Assembly: GCA_964427505.1 (NCBI GenBank)
Contig: CAYRUO010000005.1
Location: 62,001 to 126,000 of the forward strand
Source: Thermanaerothrix sp034436175
GTDB lineage: Bacteria > Chloroflexota > Anaerolineae > Anaerolineales > Anaerolineaceae
Direction: 5' to 3'
Length of the DNA: 64,000 nucleotides
In this document: positions 49,978 through 58,051 of the stretch, in pieces
Layout: each line of letters begins with the position of its first letter
Position numbering within the stretch: the first letter of the stretch is position 1
Program-made: the position numbers and the translations under genes
Notes under the pieces: generated by a model
The model's database searches: none
Seen by the model: the letters and a program-made list of their open reading frames with translations, nothing else
What the model was told of the DNA's origin: nothing

Positions 49978-50902
49978 AATCAATCCTGACCTCATTCTAA
50001 CCGGGGATGTCGAGCCGGTTTTTGGGCAAGTTGAGAAATTGGTGGAGAGCGCGACGCTGACGGTTGGCTCGTCGTCGGCCATTTTTGCCTGTGGTGCCGC
50101 CCGTTTAGGTCTGAAAACCACTTTTGTAGGTCTGTGCGGCGCAGATGTCTTTGGCCACTTTATGGTGGAACAAATGCGCCAGCGCGGGATAGGGGTTGAG
50201 CATATTCAGATCCGCCCGGAGGGGGCCACCGGCCTGAGCGTCATTCTGGCGCGGGGGGCCGACCGGGCGATTTTAACGTATCCGGGTTTGATTCCGGCGT
50301 TGCGGGCAGAGGATGTGCCGGCAGATTTGCTGACGCAGGTGCGCCATATCCATGTGGCTTCTTATTTTCTCCAAACCAACCTACAGCCTGGATTGCCCGA
50401 ACTATTTCGTCAGGCGCGGGCGTTAGGGGTGACCACTTCCCTGGATACGAATTATGATCCCAGTGGGCAGTGGCGTGGTTTTGACGCTCTATTGGCTCAA
50501 ACGGATGTGCTGTTTCTCAATGAAACCGAAGCCTGCTCCCTGAGTCGGGAGGCCGATGTGGAAGCCGCCGCCCGCAAACTGGCAGCGCAGGTCGGCGTGG
50601 TGGCGATTAAGTTGGGCGCACGGGGGGCTTTGGCGATACAAGGGTCGCGCATCGTTTATGTCCCCGGCTTGCCCGTGAAGGTGGTGGATACGGTCGGTGC
50701 AGGCGATAGTTTCGATGCCGGCTTTATTTATGGATATCTTTACCGTTGGGATCTGGAGCGCACATTGCGGTTGGCGGTAATCTGCGGATCGCTCTCAACC
50801 CAGGCGGCAGGGGGCATTGCTGCCCAGCCTACGCTTTCCGAAGCCTTGGAAATCCTCACTGCATGGGAGGAAACAGGTACGCCGACGCTTTCTGGAGGAT
50901 AA
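49943..50902 (+). CDS. PfkB-family sugar kinase
   Basis: A 319-residue ribokinase-type kinase. LLVVGEINPDLIL is the N-terminal motif, VGSSSAIFACGAARLGLKTT the sugar-binding GG region in a variant form, and VDTVGAGDSFDAGFIYGYL the catalytic Asp motif. It would phosphorylate a ketohexose or ketohexose 6-phosphate for the LacD-type aldolase. It overlaps the transporter gene by 35 bases and is 5 bases from the GatZ gene. Confidence 0.9.
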   Translation: MIKTYDLLVVGEINPDLILTGDVEPVFGQVEKLVESATLTVGSSSAIFACGAARLGLKTTFVGLCGADVFGHFMVEQMRQRGIGVEHIQIRPEGATGLSVILARGADRAILTYPGLIPALRAEDVPADLLTQVRHIHVASYFLQTNLQPGLPELFRQARALGVTTSLDTNYDPSGQWRGFDALLAQTDVLFLNETEACSLSREADVEAAARKLAAQVGVVAIKLGARGALAIQGSRIVYVPGLPVKVVDTVGAGDSFDAGFIYGYLYRWDLERTLRLAVICGSLSTQAAGGIAAQPTLSEALEILTAWEETGTPTLSGG

Positions 50903-50907
50903 GCGCA

Positions 50908-52179
50908 ATGATCACCTATCTGGATTTTGTGGTGCAATCGCATCAATTCAACCGCCCGCTGGGGATTACCTCGATATGTTCTGCCCATCCTTATGTCATC
51001 GAAGCAGCGTTGCGCAACGGGAAGGCAAAGCAAATCCCGGTGTTGATAGAAGCCACCTGCAACCAAGTCAATCAGTATGGTGGTTACACCGGCATGACCC
51101 CCGCAGATTTTGTGCGCTTTGTTGAGGGTATCGCGCTACGGGTTGGATTCCCGCGCGAGCGCATCCTTTTGGGCGGAGATCATTTAGGTCCACTCGTGTG
51201 GGCCAACGAGCCTGCCGCGAGCGCTATGGCTAAGGCCGGAGCCTTGGTTAGAGCGTACGTGGAGGCGGGTTTTCGCAAAATCCATTTGGATTGTTCGATG
51301 CCGTGCGCAGATGATCATAATTTTTCCCCGGCTGTGGTTGCGGAACGGGCGGCAGAATTGGCTGCCGAGGCTGAAGCGGCTAGCCAAGGGGCATCACTGC
51401 CTTTACCGCGCTATGTGATCGGCACCGAGGTGCCGCCGGCGGGAGGCGCCAAGGCAGAAGAGAACCGGTTGCTGATCACGCGCCCCGAAGATGCTGCGGA
51501 AACCCTAGAACTGACGCGGCAGGCGTTCTTAAAACGGGGTTTGGATGGCGCTTGGGAACGTGTGGTGGCTATGGTGGTTCAGCCCGGTGTGGAGTTTGGC
51601 GATGCCCAGGTGCATGAGTATCACCGTGAAGAAGCGCAGACCCTTTCCCGTTTTATCGAGGCACAGCCCGGTTTGGTCTATGAGGCTCATTCGACCGATT
51701 ATCAATCGCGTGAGGCTTTGCGCGCCCTGGTCGAAGATCATTTTGCCATCCTCAAAGTTGGCCCGGCACTAACGTTTGCCTTTCGCGAGGCAGTCTTTGC
51801 GCTGGCTGCTATTGAAGAGGTTCTGTGTGATGAACCCAGCCGCATTGTCAAGGTTCTGGAAGACGCCATGCTGTCGAATCCCAAGTATTGGGTTAAGTAT
51901 TACCGCGGTGATGAACGAGCATTAGCGCTAGCGAGGCGGTATAGTTTCAGCGATCGTATTCGCTATTATTGGGCAACGCCCGCAGTGGAACAGGCATTCC
52001 AACACCTGCGTTCGAACTTGACCCGGGTCGCCATCCCGTTAACCTTGCTCAGCCAGTATTTACCTCAGCAGTACCGCAAGGTGCGCGAGGGGTGGTTGGC
52101 GAATGCCTTCGATGCCCTGGTGTTGGACAAGATTCAAACGGTGCTCGAAGATTACAACCTCGCCTGTGGATTAGGGTAA
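50908..52179 (+). CDS. GatZ/KbaZ-family protein (tagatose-phosphate metabolism)
   Basis: A 423-residue GatZ/KbaZ-family protein: GITSICSAHPYVIEAALRNG, LIEATCNQVNQYGGYTGM, LLGGDHLGPLVW, KIHLDCSMPC, VIGTEVPPAGG. Members have been described as the non-catalytic partner of class II tagatose-bisphosphate aldolases and, in other bacteria, as a tagatose-6-phosphate 4-epimerase. No GatY/KbaY class II aldolase is present and the operon has a class I aldolase instead, so an independent epimerase role is favoured (inference). The ATG at 50908 follows GGAGGA. Confidence 0.87.
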   Translation: MITYLDFVVQSHQFNRPLGITSICSAHPYVIEAALRNGKAKQIPVLIEATCNQVNQYGGYTGMTPADFVRFVEGIALRVGFPRERILLGGDHLGPLVWANEPAASAMAKAGALVRAYVEAGFRKIHLDCSMPCADDHNFSPAVVAERAAELAAEAEAASQGASLPLPRYVIGTEVPPAGGAKAEENRLLITRPEDAAETLELTRQAFLKRGLDGAWERVVAMVVQPGVEFGDAQVHEYHREEAQTLSRFIEAQPGLVYEAHSTDYQSREALRALVEDHFAILKVGPALTFAFREAVFALAAIEEVLCDEPSRIVKVLEDAMLSNPKYWVKYYRGDERALALARRYSFSDRIRYYWATPAVEQAFQHLRSNLTRVAIPLTLLSQYLPQQYRKVREGWLANAFDALVLDKIQTVLEDYNLACGLG

Positions 52180-52221
52180 GCACGAGAACGAACCCAACGC
52201 AAAAATTTTACAAATTAGCCC

Positions 52222-52249
52222 TTGACAATTTGGCGTTCCTGAATAGAAT
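52222..52249 (+). promoter_or_regulatory. Promoter of the pyrimidine operon
   Basis: TTGACA, a 16-base spacer and TAGAAT. Transcription should start near 52256, giving a leader of about 180 bases before pyrC. Confidence 0.7.
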
Positions 52250-52258
52250 TGCCCCGAA

Positions 52259-52459
52259 ATGAGCATGCAGTATCTGATGATGACATTCTCGGGCGAACGG
52301 CGGAATCGGTTCCGCGTTCCTGGGATTTGGGGAGAAAGAGCCGTTATCGGCTCTTTCTTTTTATACCTCGCAAGCCATGAGTGGAAGGAAAGAGAGCCAT
52401 TTTCAGGCTCTCTTTCTCTGTATGGAGGCGTGTATGGTGCGGTTGCCCGGATTGATTGA
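52259..52459 (+). CDS. Possible leader ORF over the pyr attenuator
   Basis: A 66-codon frame starts a few bases from the predicted transcription start, with ATGs at 52259 and 52265. It runs through both leader hairpins and ends 23 bases inside pyrC in another frame. The layout recalls enteric pyrBI and pyrE, where a leader peptide couples translation to attenuation at low UTP. It would be nearly leaderless. Translation is unproven; the peptide (for example SFFLYLASHEW) has no known homolog. Confidence 0.4.
   Translation: MSMQYLMMTFSGERRNRFRVPGIWGERAVIGSFFLYLASHEWKEREPFSGSLSLYGGVYGAVARID
52299..52314 (+). other. Small upstream hairpin in the pyr leader
   Basis: A 6-bp stem GCGGAA/TTCCGC with a TCGG loop, about 20 bases before the terminator hairpin. 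It could be a pause site. Confidence 0.4.
52333..52362 (+). terminator. Intrinsic terminator (attenuator) in the pyr leader
   Basis: An 11-bp perfect stem AGAAAGAGCCG/CGGCTCTTTCT with a TTAT loop is followed by TTTTAT. It stands between the promoter and pyrC, so it must be passed for pyr expression. Its 3' arm can pair in part with the 5' arm of the next hairpin. Confidence 0.75.
52387..52417 (+). promoter_or_regulatory. Second hairpin of the pyr leader, possible antiterminator partner
   Basis: AAAGAGAGCC (52389-52398) pairs with GGCTCTCTTT (52406-52415) around the loop ATTTTCA; one or two more pairs extend the base. The arms share GGCTCT/AGAGCC with the upstream terminator, so the two structures can exchange strands. 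It ends 7 bases before the GGAGG of pyrC. Confidence 0.6.
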
Positions 52460-53498
52460 TCCTCATGTTCATATGCGCGAGCCCGGCGCTACTCATAAAG
52501 AGGACTGGCACAGCGGAACTACGGCGGCGTTGGCGGGTGGGGTAACGATGGTTCTGGCGATGCCCAATACCCAGCCACCGGTAACCGATGCGCAGTCCCT
52601 AAACTTGGCATTAGAAGCCGCTCGCCAGAAGGCGGTGTGTGATTATGCCCAATATCTAGGTGCAACCCCGGAGAACGCCTCCATCGCGGCCAAGTTAGCA
52701 CCGCAGGCGGCGGGGTTGAAAATGTATCTTGATCATACCTACGGCCCCCTGCGCCTCGCCGATATGACGGACTGGATGGCGCATCTGGCTCATTGGCCGC
52801 ATGAAATGCCCCTGGCCGTCCATGCTGAAGGGCGCACGCTGGCGGCGGTGATCCTTTTGGCCACATTCTATGAGCGACCGCTTCATCTCTGCCACGTTTC
52901 TCGCCGTGAAGAGATTCTCATCATTCGGGCCGCCAAAGAACGCGGGCTCAAGGTGACGTGTGAGGTTGCACCACATCACTTATTCTTGAGCGAGGACGAT
53001 GTCCCGGCGCTTGGTCAAGGACGGTCTGAGGTGCGCCCGGCGCTGGCCAGCCCGCGTGACCGGCAAGCGCTGTGGGATAACCTAGACGTTATTGATTGCT
53101 TTGCCACCGATCACGCGCCCCACACCCCGGCGGAGAAAGATGGGAATAACCCTCCGCCGGGCTTTCCGGGTTTGGAAACCGCCTTACCTCTGCTGCTAAC
53201 GGCAGTGGCAGAAGGCCGTTTGACGCTGGAGGATATCATTCAGCGCTGCTACATCAATCCACAACGCATCTTTCGCCTGCCCGCTCAACCGGAGACCTGG
53301 GTGGAGGTGGATCCTGAGAGTACATGGGAAATCCGCGGTGACCATTTATTTACCCGTGCCGGCTGGACGCCTTTTGAGGGTTGGCGGGTGCGAGGACGCG
53401 TGGTGCGGGTTGTACTGCGTGGCACCGAGGTCTATCGGGATGGTAAAGTGCTGGCTTCGCCGGGTTTTGGGCGAAATATCCGGGTTAATGCTGTGTAA
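52434..53498 (+). CDS. pyrC: Dihydroorotase
   Basis: A 354-residue amidohydrolase that closes carbamoyl-aspartate to dihydroorotate. The metal site is visible in GLIDPHVHMREPG, a Lys in LKMYLDHTYG, and His residues in LHLCHVSR and VAPHHLF, with the catalytic Asp in CFATDHAPHT. The ATG at 52434 has GGAGG 5 bases upstream; an ATG at 52422 overlaps that site. The protein is shorter at the N-terminus than many dihydroorotases but has all the ligands. Confidence 0.93.
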   Translation: MVRLPGLIDPHVHMREPGATHKEDWHSGTTAALAGGVTMVLAMPNTQPPVTDAQSLNLALEAARQKAVCDYAQYLGATPENASIAAKLAPQAAGLKMYLDHTYGPLRLADMTDWMAHLAHWPHEMPLAVHAEGRTLAAVILLATFYERPLHLCHVSRREEILIIRAAKERGLKVTCEVAPHHLFLSEDDVPALGQGRSEVRPALASPRDRQALWDNLDVIDCFATDHAPHTPAEKDGNNPPPGFPGLETALPLLLTAVAEGRLTLEDIIQRCYINPQRIFRLPAQPETWVEVDPESTWEIRGDHLFTRAGWTPFEGWRVRGRVVRVVLRGTEVYRDGKVLASPGFGRNIRVNAV

Positions 53499-53549
53499 AG
53501 TGAGTTGGGCTAGAGCCCACTTTCAAAATCTAAACCAAAGGAGTGAGAA

Positions 53550-54539
53550 ATGGCAACGTATACCCCATACTCTGAAAAAAGTCCCTACCTGCCGTTCGGC
53601 GAAAACAAAAATGCGTCATGGTATGGGAAGGACATTCTTTCGGTCAAGCAGTTTGATCGCAGTGACCTGGAATATATCTTCGGGGTTGCCCATGAAATGG
53701 CCGAGATGGTGCGGCGCATCGGCACATTCGACTTACTAAAGGGCAAGATTTTGGCCAATCTCTTCTATGAACCCTCGACCCGCACTTCGGCCTCGTTCAC
53801 GGCGGCCATGGAACGCCTGGGCGGGAGTGTGATCCCGATCAATGAAGTGCGTTACTCTTCAGTGGCCAAAGGCGAGTCCTTGCCCGATACCGTGCGCACT
53901 CTGGAAGCCTACGCGGACGTCATCGTTTTGCGCCACCCCGAAGTGGGCGCCGCTGCGCTGGCGGCAAAATATGCCCGTAAACCGATCATCAACGCCGGTG
54001 ATGGCGTAGGTGAGCACCCAACTCAAGCGTTGCTCGATTTGTTCACCATTCAAGAAGAATTGGGGCGGGTGGATCACATTACAGTGACCATGTTGGGTGA
54101 CCTGAAATATGGCCGCACGGTACATTCTCTGGCGCGCTTGCTCTCGCTCTATAATGTCAAACTCAACTACGTCTCGCCAGAGATCTTGCGCATGCCCCCC
54201 GAGATTATCACCGAAATCCAGGCCACGGGTACCCCTCAGTTTGAGTACACCTCACTGGAGCCGGTCTTAGCCGAAACCGATGTCCTCTATGTAACGCGGG
54301 TGCAAAAAGAGCGCTTTGAAGATCCTCAGCAGTATGAGTCGGTGAAAGACGCCTATGTGATCACGCCCGAGATTATGCAGGCGGCGAAGAAGACGATGAT
54401 CTTGATGCACCCCTTGCCGCGGGTGGGCGAGATTGCGCTGGAAGTGGATCAGGATCCGCGGGCCGCGTATTTCCGCCAGGTCGAATATGGCTTGTATGTT
54501 CGTATGGCGCTTTTGGCGATGGTGTTGGGGAAAGCCTGA
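53550..54539 (+). CDS. pyrB: Aspartate carbamoyltransferase catalytic subunit
   Basis: A 329-residue ATCase. The carbamoyl-phosphate site FYEPSTRTSASFTAAMERLG, the GDGVGEHPTQALLDLFTI block, GDLKYGRTVHSLARLL and LMHPLPRVGEI are complete. No pyrI regulatory gene follows. It forms carbamoyl-aspartate, the substrate of PyrC. An AAGGAGTG site precedes the ATG. A hairpin of AAAGTG/CACTTT with an inner GGC/GCC lies in the 51-base gap after pyrC. Its stop overlaps the pyrFE ATG by one base. Confidence 0.95.
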   Translation: MATYTPYSEKSPYLPFGENKNASWYGKDILSVKQFDRSDLEYIFGVAHEMAEMVRRIGTFDLLKGKILANLFYEPSTRTSASFTAAMERLGGSVIPINEVRYSSVAKGESLPDTVRTLEAYADVIVLRHPEVGAAALAAKYARKPIINAGDGVGEHPTQALLDLFTIQEELGRVDHITVTMLGDLKYGRTVHSLARLLSLYNVKLNYVSPEILRMPPEIITEIQATGTPQFEYTSLEPVLAETDVLYVTRVQKERFEDPQQYESVKDAYVITPEIMQAAKKTMILMHPLPRVGEIALEVDQDPRAAYFRQVEYGLYVRMALLAMVLGKA

Positions 54540-55966
54540 TGAACAGCGGTTTTTTTGCTCAACTCGAAGACCGGGCGCGCAAAATCAACTCACTGCTGTG
54601 CGTGGGCTTGGATCCGCATCCCCAAGATCTTACCTCACCCACGCCGGAGGCCGCGAAGGTTTTCTGCCAGCGCCTGATCGAGGCCACGGTAGATCTGGCG
54701 CTGGCCTATAAACCTAATGCCGCCTTTTTTGAAGCCCTAGGACCGCAAGGTTGGCAGGTGCTCAAAGAGGTCATTGCCGATATTCCCGAGGACATTCCGG
54801 TCATCCTGGATGCCAAGCGCGGTGATATTGCCTCTACCGCCGAGGCGTATGCGCGTTCGGCGTTCGAAACCTTGGGCGCGGATGCCATTACCCTCAACCC
54901 CTACCTGGGGTACGATAGCCTGCAACCATTCCTGCGCTACCCTGATCGTGGGGTCTTCCTGTTGTGTAAAACATCCAACCCGGGTGCGACGGACTTTCAG
55001 GATTTGCCCTTGGGTGCCGGTGAGGCAGATTTGATGCTGTATGAGAAAGTGGCATTAAAGGCTCAAGAATGGAACGCCCAAGGGAATATTGGGTTGGTCG
55101 TGGGTGCTACGTATCCCGAAGCCCTGGTGCGTCTGCGCTCTCTGGCACCAGACCTTTGGTTCCTGGCCCCTGGCGTGGGGGTGCAAGGGGGGGATTTGGC
55201 GGCTACCCTGCGCGCCGGGCTGCGGGCGGATGGGCTAGGGGTGTTAATCCCGGTATCGCGCGCGATTTCGCGGGCGGAATCACCACGCCAAGCCGCATTG
55301 GATTTGGTTATTTCGTTACGGCGAGAGCATGAAGCGGTAATGGCCTCAGGGGTGGCTGTTACCCCACTTTCGACCGAGTTGGCGGCGTTGGCGGAAGCCC
55401 TCTTGCAGGCGGGATGTGTGCGTTTTGGTACGTTTACCCTCAAATCCGGTTTGCTATCTCCCATTTACATTGATCTACGTCAATTGGTTTCCTACCCTAA
55501 GGTGCTGGCACAAGTTAGCCGTGCTTACCTGAGGATATTGCGAGATCTTTCTTTTGACCGCCTGGCGGCATTACCCTATGCGGCGCTTCCCATTGCTACA
55601 ACGATAAGCCTATTAGGTCACTGGCCGATGATTTACCCGCGCAGAGAGATCAAAGCCTACGGAACCCAAGCCGAAATTGAAGGGGAGTACTACCCTGGGG
55701 ATCGAGTGGTCGTGATTGATGATTTGGCCACAACCGGGGGCAGCAAATTTGAGGCGATTGAACGCCTAACCCAGGCGGGATTGGTAGTTGAGGATGTGGT
55801 GGTGCTGATTGATCGTCAATCTGGGGCGTCTGAAGCCCTTTCAGCCGCAGGGTTTCGCCTGCACGCGGTCTTAACCCTTAGCCAACTGCTGGACTATTGG
55901 GAGAGTACAGGGCGTATTCCTGCGGAAAAAATTGCCGAAGTCCGTGAGTTTCTGAAGCGCTCATGA
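54539..55966 (+). CDS. pyrFE: PyrF-PyrE fusion: OMP decarboxylase and orotate phosphoribosyltransferase
   Basis: A 475-residue bifunctional protein. Residues 1-270 are a group-2 OMP decarboxylase (LLCVGLDPHPQDL, the catalytic DAKRGDIASTAEAYA, and VGATYPEAL). Residues 280-475 are an orotate phosphoribosyltransferase (FGTFTLKSGLLSPIYIDLR and the PRPP loop VVVIDDLATTGGSK). The two catalyse the last steps to UMP. The order is the reverse of eukaryotic UMP synthase (OPRT first). It is tied by ATGA overlaps to pyrB and pyrD. Confidence 0.95.
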   Translation: MNSGFFAQLEDRARKINSLLCVGLDPHPQDLTSPTPEAAKVFCQRLIEATVDLALAYKPNAAFFEALGPQGWQVLKEVIADIPEDIPVILDAKRGDIASTAEAYARSAFETLGADAITLNPYLGYDSLQPFLRYPDRGVFLLCKTSNPGATDFQDLPLGAGEADLMLYEKVALKAQEWNAQGNIGLVVGATYPEALVRLRSLAPDLWFLAPGVGVQGGDLAATLRAGLRADGLGVLIPVSRAISRAESPRQAALDLVISLRREHEAVMASGVAVTPLSTELAALAEALLQAGCVRFGTFTLKSGLLSPIYIDLRQLVSYPKVLAQVSRAYLRILRDLSFDRLAALPYAALPIATTISLLGHWPMIYPRREIKAYGTQAEIEGEYYPGDRVVVIDDLATTGGSKFEAIERLTQAGLVVEDVVVLIDRQSGASEALSAAGFRLHAVLTLSQLLDYWESTGRIPAEKIAEVREFLKRS

Positions 55967-57003
55967 ACGTTTATGCGTTGCTTCGTCCGTTGATCTTTCG
56001 CCTTTCGCCGGAGACGGCGCATCATGGTGTGATTACGCTTTTGCGCTTAGGGGGGAGCAGTCCACTCACCCGCGCTATGCTTCGTGCGTGGTTTAAGCCC
56101 CAGGTGCAAGGGCCGCCGGTACGCGTCATGGGGCTGTCGTTTTGTAATCCACTGGGGTTGGCTGCCGGCTTTGATAAGGACGGTTTGGCGTGGCGGGGGT
56201 TGGCGTGCCTGGGATTTGGACACTTGGAACTGGGCACGGTGACCCCTCGTCCTCAACCCGGTAATCCTACACCTCGAGTTTTCCGTTTGGTAGAGGATCA
56301 AGCCATCATTAACCGGATGGGTTTTCCCAGCCGCGGCGCCGACTTTTTAGCACGGCAATTGAGGGGAAAACGCCCTGCGGATGTGGTGATTGGCGTCAAT
56401 ATTGGCAAGAACCGACAAACGCCGCTTGAGGAGGCGGCACAGGATTATCTTTATCTATTCCAGGTCTTTGCCCCGTGGTGTGATTACTTGGCAATTAACG
56501 TCAGTTCGCCGAACACTCCTGGACTGCGCCAGTTGCAGCAGCGCCAGATGTTGGAAGCCCTGTTGCGCCCGCTGGCCGAAGCGCGGGATGACCAAGCACC
56601 ACACTTGGGACGGCGCATCCCCTTGGTGGTTAAGATTGCCCCGGATCTGGATGATGAGGCTTTGGATGCGGCCTTGGAAGCGATCCTCGGTTGCGGCATG
56701 GACGGTGTGATAGTGAGTAATACCACCATTCGGCGGGATGGTTTGCGCTCGCCGCTTGCCGGAGAAACAGGGGGCTTGAGCGGACTACCTCTCAACGACC
56801 TCAATACCAACATGATAAGGAAGGTGGTGAAGCGCACCGGAGGTAAGTTGCCGGTGATCGCCAGTGGCGGCGTGATGGGTCCGCATCAAGCGCAAGAGAA
56901 ACTGGATGCCGGGGCGGTATTGGTGCAACTTTATAGCGGGTTGATTTATGCAGGGCCGGGATTGGTCAAACGCATTCTTGAGTACGGATTGCGCGTGACG
57001 TAA
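55963..57003 (+). CDS. pyrD: Dihydroorotate dehydrogenase, class 2 (quinone)
   Basis: A 346-residue membrane-associated class 2 DHODH. The N-terminal helical extension (YALLRPLIFRLSPETAHHGV) is the quinone-entry part of class 2 enzymes. Further on are NPLGLAAGFDKDGLAWRG, NRMGFPSRGADF, NVSSPNTPGLRQLQ with the catalytic Ser, and VSNTTIRRDGL. It converts dihydroorotate to orotate and feeds the quinone pool. It ends the pyr operon; the convergent ABC gene is 43 bases away without a clear terminator. Confidence 0.94.
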   Translation: MNVYALLRPLIFRLSPETAHHGVITLLRLGGSSPLTRAMLRAWFKPQVQGPPVRVMGLSFCNPLGLAAGFDKDGLAWRGLACLGFGHLELGTVTPRPQPGNPTPRVFRLVEDQAIINRMGFPSRGADFLARQLRGKRPADVVIGVNIGKNRQTPLEEAAQDYLYLFQVFAPWCDYLAINVSSPNTPGLRQLQQRQMLEALLRPLAEARDDQAPHLGRRIPLVVKIAPDLDDEALDAALEAILGCGMDGVIVSNTTIRRDGLRSPLAGETGGLSGLPLNDLNTNMIRKVVKRTGGKLPVIASGGVMGPHQAQEKLDAGAVLVQLYSGLIYAGPGLVKRILEYGLRVT

Positions 57004-57046
57004 GGCGTGAGCGCATGAGCGTTTTCATACACTTTATGTGCCCTGA

Positions 57047-58051
57047 CTAAGCGGAATGAGTCGGGTGGACGCTCTGATGGGGTAAGGCAACCGGTTTGGG
57101 CACATCTGATGGAGATTGGTAGTGGACACACGCTACGGCGTGATCGGGTTCTACATCGAACAGGGGAGGGCGATAGACGGCACAAATCTTCTCCGCGACC
57201 GGGCAGCGCTCAAAATAAGGGCATCCGTTACGAAATTCCTCGACTTGGCGCTCTAAAAGGCTGATGCCTTTCTCCCATTTGCGATCCATGCGTGGCACAG
57301 AGTCCATGAGCATGCGTGTGTAGGGATGTAATGGAGTGTGAAAAATCTTTTCGACCGCACCCTGTTCGACCACATACCCCTTATAAAGGATCACAGCCCG
57401 CTCGCTAATGTAATATGCTAGTGAGAGATCATGGGTGATAAATAGAATGGAAAGGCCGCGCGATTTGAGATCGGCCAGCAGATTAAGCACGTCAATACGG
57501 GTCGAGGCATCAAGCATGCTGATAATCTCATCGGCGACCAGAAACTGAATATCAAGTAGTAGGGCACGGGCAATGAGGAAGCGTTGTAACTGTCCACCAC
57601 TGAGTTGGTGTGGGTATTTATTCAGGACATGGGCAGGGTTCAACCCAACCGAAGAAAGGGCATGTTCGACCCGTTTTTGCCATTCCGTTGCAGGCACTTC
57701 GGGGAAAAATTCTTCGTGAAGCACCTTGAAGATGCGGTCAGCCTTGAAGATTGGATTGTAGGAACTGAACGGATCTTGAAAGACCCCTTGCACCTGACGA
57801 TAATAGTCTTTCAGTGCATTGCCCTCAAGAGATGAAATATCTGTGCCGTTATACGTGATTTTCCCGGCCGTTACATCCAGCAGGCGCAGGATCATTTTGC
57901 CGATGGTGCTTTTACCGCTCCCACTTTCGCCGATCAACGATACAACTTCACCTTGCTTGACCTCAAAACTAACGTTATTCACCGCGAAGAGGGCTTTACC
58001 CCCAAAAGCACCAACCCGGTAAACCTTAGAAACATTCTCCAGTTTAAGCAT
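57047..58051 (-). CDS. Opp-type ABC transporter ATPase (OppF-like)
   Basis: A 334-residue ATPase of the oligopeptide/dipeptide/nickel family. Walker A GESGSGKSTIG, signature LSGGQLQRFLIAR and Walker B FLVADEIISML are present. The C-terminal oligopeptide-transporter extension has a Cys-containing segment (NGCPYFERCPVAEKIC) that often holds an iron-sulfur cluster. The Walker B Glu-Ile pair differs slightly from the usual DEPT. The ATG at 58051 overlaps the partner ATPase gene by 8 bases. It is the last gene of the transporter operon. Confidence 0.92.
   Translation of the reverse strand: MLKLENVSKVYRVGAFGGKALFAVNNVSFEVKQGEVVSLIGESGSGKSTIGKMILRLLDVTAGKITYNGTDISSLEGNALKDYYRQVQGVFQDPFSSYNPIFKADRIFKVLHEEFFPEVPATEWQKRVEHALSSVGLNPAHVLNKYPHQLSGGQLQRFLIARALLLDIQFLVADEIISMLDASTRIDVLNLLADLKSRGLSILFITHDLSLAYYISERAVILYKGYVVEQGAVEKIFHTPLHPYTRMLMDSVPRMDRKWEKGISLLERQVEEFRNGCPYFERCPVAEKICAVYRPPLFDVEPDHAVACVHYQSPSDVPKPVALPHQSVHPTHSA

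Noticed and set aside
46964..50902. Sulfoquinovose (YihT/YihV/YihW-like) locus, because of DeoR, LacD-type aldolase and PfkB kinase
   Set aside because: No YihS-type isomerase, YihU-type reductase or sulfoquinovosidase is present, and a GatZ-family gene points to tagatose-type sugars.
57004..57046. Terminator between pyrD and the convergent ABC operon
   Set aside because: No stem with T run can be built in the 43-base gap.
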